A stretch of DNA of 64,000 nucleotides from an uncultured Muribaculaceae bacterium. Its GTDB lineage: Bacteria; Bacteroidota; Bacteroidia; Bacteroidales; Muribaculaceae. The stretch is from NCBI GenBank assembly GCA_947628305.1, contig CANQZG010000009.1, forward strand, positions 1-64,000. Direction: 5' to 3'. The first letter of the stretch is position 1. Every line of letters starts with the position of its first letter. The notes below the pieces were generated by a model. It was not told the origin of the DNA. It worked only from the letters and a program-made list of their open reading frames with translations, and made no database searches. Shown piece by piece: positions 31,706 through 40,536 of this stretch. Both the position numbers and the translations under genes were made by a program.

Positions 31706-33351
31706 TGCTGATGAGTTTCTTTTATATTGTCCTTACAAGGTTCAAGACCGCACACTCCCTCATACATCCATGAGGTGAACTGTGCCTCGACAAGGGTCTG
31801 CCCCCATGCCACAGGCATCATCCCCTTCCATCTCTCATTGACAAACGATGCAAGGTCACACAACGCCTCGTCCCGTTTGCCAAGTTCATTGCCGAGTATC
31901 GCGGCGGCACGACACGCGCACAACCCTCCCTGGCACGTACCCATGCCCAGACGGGTGCGACGACGCAGGTTTACCAGATTATTAACATGGAGTTTATCGA
32001 TTGCATACTTGATTTCACCGACTGACACCTCCTCGCACTCACACACAAGGGCATCATCGGTGTCACTCTTATATTCGATTTCAGAGCTCAACGACCCGTG
32101 ACGGCCCTGGGCCGCGAGCTGGTCGGTACTCATCTCTATTATGTGGGACTTCCTCGGCTTGTCCTCACCGACATTCTCCTCCGAACCGGGAAGAGGCGTC
32201 TCGGCCGTACGGCACACTCCGGTATGGCCCAATTTGCGACACGCCATGTCGGTGGCCCATTCGGCCATGAGTCGATAGGTCATCAGCTTGCCCCCTGTGA
32301 TTGTTATGAATCCCTCGAGTCCGTCTCGTGTCGCATGGTCAAGACAGACAATGCCACGGCTGATTGTACGGCCCGAAGGGTCATCATCCGATGCCACCAA
32401 CGGGCGCACACCGGCATACGCGCGAAGGATGCGTGTGTAAGCGAGCGACGGCGCAATCTTGACACCCTCACGCAACAACACATCAACCTCCTCCTGCGTC
32501 ACATCCATATTGTCGACCTGGTCAAACGGCACACGGCTCGATGTCGTGCCTATGAGCGAAATCGTGTCGCCCGGCACAAGAATGTCGGCATCGGCCGGCT
32601 TGCGGCATCGATTGATTACCGTGTTATTGACTCTGTGCCCGAAAATCAGAAGCGCACCCTTGGCCGGGAACATATTGATTGTCACCCCGACCTTTTTGGC
32701 GATAAGATGCCCCCATATACCCCCGGCGTTTATGACGAGCGACGCATCAACGACAAGTCGCTCCCCGGTATGACGGTCAAGGAGTTCCACACCGGTGACA
32801 CGCCCGTTTGAAACCGGGAGGTCAACGACCTCATGATAGGTGAGTATGTCAGCGCCATGCTGGCGTGCGCTGATTGCATTGGCTGTAGTCAGGCGGAACG
32901 GGTCAACCGCCCCGTCGGGCACCTTGACAGCCCCTATTATATCGGGGTTGACTGCCGGTTCAAGCCTCAACGCCTCCGCCGGGTCAATCACCTCGGCGTC
33001 TATGCCCGATAATCGGCACGACTCGACAAACTTTTTTTGATATTCCAGGTCATCCTCAGGCAATGTCACAAAGAGACCACCGGTCTCCTCGACGCAATGG
33101 CGTGCGATTTTGCGCAGAATCATGTTCTCTTTTATACACTCCGTCGCCGACTCCCTGTCGGTCACCGCGTAACGCGCCCCGCTATGAAGCAGTCCGTGGT
33201 TTCTGCCGGTCGCACCCGCTGTAAAATCGAAGCGTTCAACGAGCAATGTCGAGAGACCGCGCATCGCACAGTCCCGCGCAGTCCCCGCACCGGTCGCACC
33301 CGCGCCTATGACAATGACGTCATAATGCTTTTTGCAGTGTTTCTTATCCAT
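31702..33351 (-). CDS. glpA: Anaerobic glycerol-3-phosphate dehydrogenase subunit A
   Basis: VIVIGAGATGAGTARDCAMRGL, RNHGLLHSGARYAV, C-terminal BFD-like Cys cluster CECEEV...GTCQGGLCACR. Confidence 0.95.
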   Translation of the reverse strand: MDKKHCKKHYDVIVIGAGATGAGTARDCAMRGLSTLLVERFDFTAGATGRNHGLLHSGARYAVTDRESATECIKENMILRKIARHCVEETGGLFVTLPEDDLEYQKKFVESCRLSGIDAEVIDPAEALRLEPAVNPDIIGAVKVPDGAVDPFRLTTANAISARQHGADILTYHEVVDLPVSNGRVTGVELLDRHTGERLVVDASLVINAGGIWGHLIAKKVGVTINMFPAKGALLIFGHRVNNTVINRCRKPADADILVPGDTISLIGTTSSRVPFDQVDNMDVTQEEVDVLLREGVKIAPSLAYTRILRAYAGVRPLVASDDDPSGRTISRGIVCLDHATRDGLEGFITITGGKLMTYRLMAEWATDMACRKLGHTGVCRTAETPLPGSEENVGEDKPRKSHIIEMSTDQLAAQGRHGSLSSEIEYKSDTDDALVCECEEVSVGEIKYAIDKLHVNNLVNLRRRTRLGMGTCQGGLCACRAAAILGNELGKRDEALCDLASFVNERWKGMMPVAWGQTLVEAQFTSWMYEGVCGLEPCKDNIKETHQQ

Positions 33352-33423
33352 GTGTTGTCAAGGCTTATAAGCCATTTAATAGTAAATGCATTTTACGACC
33401 TTTACAAGGCGTAGTTTTCACAA

Positions 33424-33455
33424 CAAAAGTACAAATGTTTTATTTAAAAAGCAAA
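33424..33455 (-). promoter_or_regulatory. Canonical Bacteroidetes promoter for glpA
   Basis: Reverse strand TTTG-N20-TACTTTTG, ~70 bp upstream of the glpA ATG. Confidence 0.75.
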
Positions 33456-33572
33456 TATTATTACAGTATTAATATTGCTTTTTCGCAACATTCATACACA
33501 ACAGACTATTATCCAACAGATTATATCGCACCAAAATTCACACTCCGACTAACAAATAGACTTCTACGGGCG

Positions 33573-33587
33573 TTTTCATAACGAAAC
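33573..33587 (+). promoter_or_regulatory. Candidate DeoR/GlpR operator motif, copy 1 (TTTTCATAACGAAAC)
   Basis: Exact 15-mer also present inverted at 34602-34616 in the PUL leader. Confidence 0.5.
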
Positions 33588-33674
33588 TTATGTTGTAAAA
33601 CATATAAAATCCACATATCCGCCATGGAATCACCAATGATTAAATGGAAAAAAATTCGTACATTTGCAACCGCC

Positions 33675-34463
33675 ATGACTAAAGAAGAACGACATAGCCT
33701 GATTATAGACACACTGATGAGACACGAATCAATCCCGGTATCGAACCTATCGATGCTGTTGGACGTGTCGGCCGTTACCATACGCAAGGATTTGTCAGAA
33801 CTTGAACGGGAAAACAAACTGTACCGCAGTCATGGAAAAGCGATACTCATCGACCCGTATATAAACAACCGTTCAATCAACGAGAAAGACAAACTGGCCA
33901 GGAAAGAAAAAGAATTGATAGGGAAATGCGCGGCATCGTTGATTACCAAGGACGATTCAATCATAATCGCCTCAGGCACCACAGTCACGGCCATGGCCCG
34001 TTGCATCAAGCCAATACATCGACTCACTGTGATATCGGCATCCCTGAAAGTCTCGGAACTGTTGGGTACTGACGAATCAATAGATGTCGTACAGCTCGGC
34101 GGCACCGTGCGCACCAGTTCGCTCTCGGTCGTAGGCAAATATGCCGAAAGCCCACTCGCCGAATTCTCATGCAGCAAACTTTTCATCGGGGTCGACGGAA
34201 TAGACCTTAACTTCGGCATCACCACAACTGACATCCGCGAGGCCGACCTGAACAAAGTCATGATGAGGACGGCCCAAAAGACAATAGTGTTGGCCGACTC
34301 GTCCAAATTCCGCCGTCGTGGGTTCAGTAAAATCGCCAATATATCCGATGTAGACATAATCATAACCGATTCAAACATCCCTGAACGCATTGCCCGCGCC
34401 ATAGAGGACATCGGAGTCGAACTGAAAATCGTCGACCTCAAGGAGGACAACCACATCTCTTGA
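33675..34463 (+). CDS. DeoR/GlpR family transcriptional regulator
   Basis: HTH MTKEERHSLIIDTLMRHESIPVSNLSMLLDVSAVTIRKDLSELE; DeoRC IIASGTTVTAMARCI. Start 33675 preferred because TACATTTG (-7-like) lies at 33659-33666 inside the longer ORF. Confidence 0.92.
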   Translation: MTKEERHSLIIDTLMRHESIPVSNLSMLLDVSAVTIRKDLSELERENKLYRSHGKAILIDPYINNRSINEKDKLARKEKELIGKCAASLITKDDSIIIASGTTVTAMARCIKPIHRLTVISASLKVSELLGTDESIDVVQLGGTVRTSSLSVVGKYAESPLAEFSCSKLFIGVDGIDLNFGITTTDIREADLNKVMMRTAQKTIVLADSSKFRRRGFSKIANISDVDIIITDSNIPERIARAIEDIGVELKIVDLKEDNHIS

Positions 34464-34548
34464 CCACACACATACGAAGCATCTCATTGATGTCCTCCGT
34501 CCGTTTTATTGCATTTTAAAAATTTAAAATCATTATTAACTACCTATA

Positions 34549-34580
34549 TTTGGCGGAGTGTATTTATTCGCCTAATTTTG
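34549..34580 (+). promoter_or_regulatory. Canonical Bacteroidetes promoter for the PUL
   Basis: TTTG (34549-34552) - N20 - TAATTTTG (34573-34580). Confidence 0.75.
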
Positions 34581-34601
34581 TTGCGTCATGAAACTCAAAT
34601 G

Positions 34602-34616
34602 GTTTCGTTATGAAAA
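34602..34616 (-). promoter_or_regulatory. Candidate DeoR/GlpR operator motif, copy 2 (inverted)
   Basis: GTTTCGTTATGAAAA, reverse complement of 33573-33587; lies just downstream of the predicted PUL transcription start. Confidence 0.5.
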
Positions 34617-34954
34617 TTTTACCAAATTTATATAATATATTACAACCAAAATCTCAACATCAAATACATAATTCTATATGACTCCCTTCAATTAACACAT
34701 TCCTACGCCAACATAGGAAAAAATGCGGAATGCAAGCCCCTAACCGTTCCGTAGCACAACCCAAAGGGGCAACACAAGCCAATCTATAAACAACAGCCAA
34801 ATTCAATTTATACTATATCTATACACTTATATAAGTATGTATTATATGTACGGCTATTCCTGTGCCCTGACAACTGCACCGCTCCCCAAATTCTTCCTTT
34901 TCAATCCAGTTTCTCTTTTCACTTTTAACCAATCTACAATTATCTAAAACATCA

Positions 34955-35929
34955 ATGAACAATCGAATTTTCCGTGTATTCACGGCCATGTTCATCGCGG
35001 TAGGCTTCATGACATCATGCTCGATGGATGACACCGCCGATGACGCTCTACCACGGCTCAAGGTGGACAAAAACCGGGTGGAAATCATCCGGGACGGGAA
35101 TCTGTCAAACGGCAATCCGGCCACCGTCAATGTCACCGCCAACAAAGGCTACAACGTCACCAGCGACAGCGACTGGCTCTCAGTCGAGAAACCAACGGGA
35201 CAAGGCTGGGCCACGCTCACGATTCTCGCCCAACCAAACAATTCAGGCGCGGTGAGAGAAGGGCATCTTACAGTGACCTCCGCCTCCCTTTCCGAGACTA
35301 TAACCGTGAAACAGACACTCGCGTTGAATACCGATGACGGCAAAGAGGCAGGATTTGTCTACTTCTACGATGATTTTGAATGGTGTGTAGGCGGTACCGA
35401 TGCCATCGCCGACAAGGCAGCAGGGGATGCCCGCAACATCTACACCTGGGACTACAAGGGCAACGGGTTCACCGACCCACTCCCGACATTCCAGAAATCA
35501 TATGACGACCTCAACTCCAACGCCAAGACAGTCTATACGATGAAAGGCTTCATCAAGTTTGACAAGACCAACACCATAACCGCAATCGCCATCAAGGATA
35601 ATGGTATCGAGCCGGGCAAGACCTCCAATGTCAAGGTCAGCTTCAAGGGAGCACGCCACGGTTCCGACAAAATCCAGATTGTTGTGGGCATCGAGGGCGA
35701 CGGCACTATCGAGGGCGGGGAGACCGCAGGGTCAAGAATGGTCAGCCAGGTGCTTCCCATCACATCCGACAGTTACACCTGGAGCGAGGTGAGCGTCAAC
35801 ATCAGTGGCGTCTCATCAAACACCAAGATTATAATAGGCGACGTAACCTACGTCAAGGACAACATCAATAACCAAGGTACATTCCGTTGGTATCTCGACG
35901 ACCTTAAAATCGAAAGAATAGGCATTTAA
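34955..35929 (+). CDS. BACON-domain surface lipoprotein with putative C-terminal glycan-binding domain
   Basis: Lipobox FMTSCSMDD; BACON SDWLSVEKPTGQGWATLTILAQPN; C-terminus shared with the next gene (ARNIYTWDYKGNGF..). Confidence 0.8.
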   Translation: MNNRIFRVFTAMFIAVGFMTSCSMDDTADDALPRLKVDKNRVEIIRDGNLSNGNPATVNVTANKGYNVTSDSDWLSVEKPTGQGWATLTILAQPNNSGAVREGHLTVTSASLSETITVKQTLALNTDDGKEAGFVYFYDDFEWCVGGTDAIADKAAGDARNIYTWDYKGNGFTDPLPTFQKSYDDLNSNAKTVYTMKGFIKFDKTNTITAIAIKDNGIEPGKTSNVKVSFKGARHGSDKIQIVVGIEGDGTIEGGETAGSRMVSQVLPITSDSYTWSEVSVNISGVSSNTKIIIGDVTYVKDNINNQGTFRWYLDDLKIERIGI

Positions 35930-35944
35930 CACCATATCTTAAAA

Positions 35945-37531
35945 ATGAAAACAAAATTCAACAATATCTTCATCGCGGCCATTCTCATCGCCGGGACATC
36001 AATGACGGCACTGACAGGTTGTGATGACGACAAGAACCCCGACTCTTATATAAAGGTGTCGGAACGCAACTTCACCCTCGCCTACGATGGCCTGACCGAT
36101 TCAGGAGAATCAGGCACATTCGATTTCGGGGCGAACGAAGCGTGGAAAGTATCACAAAAAGACCCCTGGCTCGGCCTGTCACACGAATCGGGCGACCGTG
36201 GGAGTTACACACTGTTCGTCACCGCCGAGGAAAATCTCACCGGCGAGGAACGCACCGGCTTCATCGAGATATCGCTCATGAGCGGAAAGACCGAGCAGCT
36301 CCGTGTCACACAACAGCCCAAGACCGACGTTCTCAAACTCACCCCCGCCACACTCTCGCTGACCATACTCGGCACGACCGAGACAGGCGAGACCCCGGCG
36401 GTGACCGTTGATACCAATAACGAATGGACACTACAGATTCCGGCAGGATGTGACTGGCTCACACCATCAGCCGTTTCGGGCAAAGGTGGACAAGAGTTGA
36501 TTACATTCTCGGTCACGGTGAATGACAGCGGTGTCGAACGAACAGCAAAAATTGCATTTACCTCCGGCAGCCTGACACGCAATGTCACTGTGACACAAAG
36601 CGAGAAAGCATTCACGATAAGCCAGACAAAAGTCTCGTTTGCCAACGGTGTATCATCCGCCGACGGAACCACGGCCAAATTGACCGTGAACGCCGTCGAG
36701 AACTGGCGCATCGCCGACAAACCCGCCTGGCTCACAGTGACACCGGAAATGGGACAACCCGGAGAGACCGAAATCACAGTGACTGCCGAAAGCAATGACG
36801 GCGACGCCCGTCAAGGTATCATCACCCTGACTTCCACAAGCGGACTCACCGCTACAATAGAGGCCGAGCAGATGGGCAACATGGCATTGCGCCCCGACAG
36901 TCAACCCGTGGGATATGTATACTATAACGATGACTTCTCATGGGTAGAGGGCGGCTCCGACCAGGTAAGCAACATAAACGGCGGCGCACCCAACAACGCA
37001 CGCAACATCTACACCTGGGATTTCAAAGGCAACGGATTCTCTGACGTACTCTCGTCGTTCAACGGCAAGTACATCGACCTCAACGCCGGGGCGAAAACCA
37101 TCTACGCCATGGACGGCTACCTTAAGTTCAACGCCGGCGGCAAACAGACCGCGTTACAACTTAAAGACGGCCTCCCAATCGCAGCCGGACGATATGCCGA
37201 TGTAGAACTAACCTTCCGCGCCACCCCCAACGGGACAGACAAGACAGTCCTTGCCGTGGCTATCGAAGGGGATGGGAACATTGACGGCGGGACTGTGACC
37301 TCGGACAACCCTGCACGCAAGTACAGTGCCGACATCGCGCTCCCGGCCAACACCGACAAGACACGCCCCTGGCAATGGACGACAATGAAAGTGACCCTCC
37401 GCGGTGTCACAAAGGACACCAAAATCGCCCTTGGCGCGACCGAGGTAATCAAAAATTCCAATGGAGCAGTATCGGGATACTACCGCTGGTTCATGGACGA
37501 CCTTAAAATAACACGAATCGAAACCAAGTAA
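35945..37531 (+). CDS. Multi-BACON-domain lipoprotein, same C-terminal domain as preceding gene
   Basis: Lipobox LTGCDDD; repeated BACON-like segments (WKVSQKDPWLGLSHESG, CDWLTPSAVSGKGG, WRIADKPAWLTVTPEMGQPG); C-terminal ARNIYTWDFKGNGFSDVLSSF. Confidence 0.8.
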   Translation: MKTKFNNIFIAAILIAGTSMTALTGCDDDKNPDSYIKVSERNFTLAYDGLTDSGESGTFDFGANEAWKVSQKDPWLGLSHESGDRGSYTLFVTAEENLTGEERTGFIEISLMSGKTEQLRVTQQPKTDVLKLTPATLSLTILGTTETGETPAVTVDTNNEWTLQIPAGCDWLTPSAVSGKGGQELITFSVTVNDSGVERTAKIAFTSGSLTRNVTVTQSEKAFTISQTKVSFANGVSSADGTTAKLTVNAVENWRIADKPAWLTVTPEMGQPGETEITVTAESNDGDARQGIITLTSTSGLTATIEAEQMGNMALRPDSQPVGYVYYNDDFSWVEGGSDQVSNINGGAPNNARNIYTWDFKGNGFSDVLSSFNGKYIDLNAGAKTIYAMDGYLKFNAGGKQTALQLKDGLPIAAGRYADVELTFRATPNGTDKTVLAVAIEGDGNIDGGTVTSDNPARKYSADIALPANTDKTRPWQWTTMKVTLRGVTKDTKIALGATEVIKNSNGAVSGYYRWFMDDLKITRIETK

Positions 37532-37545
37532 CAGAACAACCTAAC

Positions 37546-40500
37546 ATGAAACATAAAGCAAATAAGCCTAAAGGTATCAACCGTATATTTGGCTTGATTA
37601 CACTATGCCTCCTGTCCCTGAGCGCGGTAACCGCCCGCGCTCAGGTGACCGGGACGGTCACCGACACCACCGGCGAACCGATGATTGGCGCGACCATCAT
37701 CGTCGAAGGCTCGAAAGAGGGTACCTCGGCCGATTTTGACGGCAAATTCACAATCGCCGCCAAACCGGGCAACGTACTGCGCGTTTCCTCAATCGGTTAT
37801 AACCCCGAGACCGTCAAGGTCGTGGATGGCAAGAACCACTATGACATCGTCCTGACCGAGAACTCAACTGTCCTCGACGACATTGTCGTTGTCGGCTACG
37901 GCACTATGGAGAAGAAACGTGTAACCTCGTCAATCACCTCCATCAATGGCGACCAACTCATGACCGGGCTCGGTGGCTCGACAATCGCGACCGCCCTCCA
38001 AGGAAAGGTCTCGGGTCTCACCATAAGCGGCAGTTCCTCTCCCAACGCATCCAATGGTTACCAATTGCGTGGCGTGGCATCGGTCAACGCCGGACAAGGC
38101 CCTCTTGTCGTCATTGACGGCGTTCCCGGTGGTGACCTCCGCGCTATCAACCAAGAGGATGTCGAGTCAATCGACGTGCTCAAGGACGCATCGGCAGGAG
38201 CAATCTACGGTACACGCGCAGCGGCGGGCGTTATCCTCGTCACCACCAAGAAAGCCAAAGAGGGCAAGACCCAAATCAACTATACAGCCGAACTGTCGGT
38301 TGAGAGCGTGCGCAAGCACCTCGACCTCCTTTCGTCACAGGAATATGTAGAATACGGCATCGGACAGGACTACGGCTACGACACCGACTGGTACAAACAG
38401 CTCACCCGCGACAACCCCCTCTCACAGCGTCACGTCCTGACAATCTCGGGCGGGACACAGAACCTTCAACTCTACTCGTCATTGATGTACCAGGACCAGA
38501 AGGGTATCGTAATCGGCGACGGTCGTCAGGACTACTCGGCACGTCTCAACGGACGTTACACGATGTGGGACGGCCGCATGGAAATAGCCCTTAAGGCACA
38601 GTTCCGTCAGGCCGACCGCGACCGCCGAAACGGCTCCTATACTTTCCAACAGGCAATACAGCTGAATCCCACGATACCTTTGATGAATCCCAACAACCCT
38701 AACGACTACAATGTAAACGCCATTGGCGTGGGCGGCTCGTCATGGAACCCGGTGGCCGACATCATGTACAAGGATTACAGCGGCAAAGACCAATGGCTTC
38801 TTGGCGACGCGACACTGAAATTCAACATCATGCGCGGTCTCTCTATCCAGGGTACGATGGGCATCGACCAACGCCAGTATCAGAATTATACCTATTACAA
38901 CCAAAAACACCGCGAAAGCATAACCTCGGGCAAACGCGGCAGGGCAAGCCATTCGTTTGACAAGTCCATCAACAAGTCATTCGAGGCATACGCATCATTC
39001 CTGCGTGAGTTCAACACCGTCCACCGTGTCGACGCGGTCGCCGGATGGTCGTTCTACGAGACCAACGGCGAGAGCTTCGAGATGAGCAACGCCAACTTCA
39101 CCGTTGACGGAATCGGCCCGTGGGACATGAGCGCAGGCACCGACCTAAGCGACGGACAGGCGACCATGGACTCCAATAAAGACCCGCGCCAACGACTGAT
39201 TTCGTTCTTCGGGCGTGGCAACTACTCCTACAATGACCGCTACATGGCGACGGTCAGCTACCGTCGCGAGGGCAGCTCCAAGTTCGGTAAGAACAACCGT
39301 TGGGGTAACTTCTGGTCAATCTCCGGCGGGTGGCGCATCAGCAACGAGGATTTCATGAGAGACCTCACATGGGTCAGCGACCTGAAAATACGCGCCGGTT
39401 ACGGTGTCACCGGTAACAACGACTTCGGCAGCGGATACACCGTGCGCACCTACAAGGCCAATGACATGTACCCCACCAACGGTATATGGCAACCCGGTTA
39501 CGGCTCAACCAAGAACATCAACCCTGACCTGAAATGGGAGGAAAAGAAAGAGTTCAACGTGGGTCTTGACTTCGCGTTCCTCAACAACCGCATCTACGGG
39601 AAATTTGACTGGTATCACCGTCAGGTCGATGACATGCTGTTTGAGGTGGCCGCACCCGTTCCGCCCATGGTCTATGACACCGTGATGAAGAACATAGGCA
39701 GCCTTACCAACACGGGATGGGAGTTTGAACTGACAGGCAACATCTTCCAGATGAAAGATTTCGACTGGACATCAACCGCGAGAGTGTCACACAACACGAC
39801 CAAAATCAAGAACCTCGGCGACAGCGACTCATTCCTGTTGAGCGACGCCATGCCCGCCTCGATGGGTTACACCGGCAAACTTCTCAACGGTTCGACACTC
39901 GGCCAATTCTGGCTGTTCAAGCACGCCGGCCTTGACGAAAACGGCAAGTGGCTAATCTATGACAAGGACAACAACATCGTCCCCGCCGAGGGTAACACGA
40001 CCGATGTCAACAAGCATTTCGTCGGCAACGGTGTCCCCAAGGTGATTCTCTCATGGGATAACAACTTCAGCTACCGCAACTTCGACCTCGGCATCAGTCT
40101 GCGTTCATGGCTCGACTATGATGTGTTCAGCCAGGTCAACCTCTACCACGGGCTCAAGAGCGCGTCCCAGGAGAATGTACTTAAAATCGCCTATACCGAC
40201 AACAAGGAAATCAATGACTCGCGCATCACTTCAGACTACTTCCTCAGCGACGGCTCGTTCCTGAAAATCGACGCCATCACGGCAGGTTACACCCTCAATA
40301 CTTCCAAATGGAACAAATACCTGACCCGCGCACGATTCTATGTCACCGCCCGTGACGTAGCGATGTGGACAAAATACAAGGGATACAATCCCGAGGTCAA
40401 TGTCAACGGACTGTTCCCGGGCGTCGAGTATGTACGCAGTTCATCCAACATGTACCCGCAGACCATCCGATGGACATTCGGCATGCAACTTACTTTCTAA
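37546..40500 (+). CDS. SusC/RagA family TonB-linked outer-membrane protein
   Basis: VTGTVTDTTGEPMIGATIIVEGS, TonB plug VVVGYGTMEKKRVTSSI, GVPGGDLRAINQEDVESIDVLKDASAGAIYGTRAAAGVILVTTK. Confidence 0.97.
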   Translation: MKHKANKPKGINRIFGLITLCLLSLSAVTARAQVTGTVTDTTGEPMIGATIIVEGSKEGTSADFDGKFTIAAKPGNVLRVSSIGYNPETVKVVDGKNHYDIVLTENSTVLDDIVVVGYGTMEKKRVTSSITSINGDQLMTGLGGSTIATALQGKVSGLTISGSSSPNASNGYQLRGVASVNAGQGPLVVIDGVPGGDLRAINQEDVESIDVLKDASAGAIYGTRAAAGVILVTTKKAKEGKTQINYTAELSVESVRKHLDLLSSQEYVEYGIGQDYGYDTDWYKQLTRDNPLSQRHVLTISGGTQNLQLYSSLMYQDQKGIVIGDGRQDYSARLNGRYTMWDGRMEIALKAQFRQADRDRRNGSYTFQQAIQLNPTIPLMNPNNPNDYNVNAIGVGGSSWNPVADIMYKDYSGKDQWLLGDATLKFNIMRGLSIQGTMGIDQRQYQNYTYYNQKHRESITSGKRGRASHSFDKSINKSFEAYASFLREFNTVHRVDAVAGWSFYETNGESFEMSNANFTVDGIGPWDMSAGTDLSDGQATMDSNKDPRQRLISFFGRGNYSYNDRYMATVSYRREGSSKFGKNNRWGNFWSISGGWRISNEDFMRDLTWVSDLKIRAGYGVTGNNDFGSGYTVRTYKANDMYPTNGIWQPGYGSTKNINPDLKWEEKKEFNVGLDFAFLNNRIYGKFDWYHRQVDDMLFEVAAPVPPMVYDTVMKNIGSLTNTGWEFELTGNIFQMKDFDWTSTARVSHNTTKIKNLGDSDSFLLSDAMPASMGYTGKLLNGSTLGQFWLFKHAGLDENGKWLIYDKDNNIVPAEGNTTDVNKHFVGNGVPKVILSWDNNFSYRNFDLGISLRSWLDYDVFSQVNLYHGLKSASQENVLKIAYTDNKEINDSRITSDYFLSDGSFLKIDAITAGYTLNTSKWNKYLTRARFYVTARDVAMWTKYKGYNPEVNVNGLFPGVEYVRSSSNMYPQTIRWTFGMQLTF

Positions 40501-40536
40501 CAAATCTCTCACTCTGATTAAACACTGAATAAAGAC

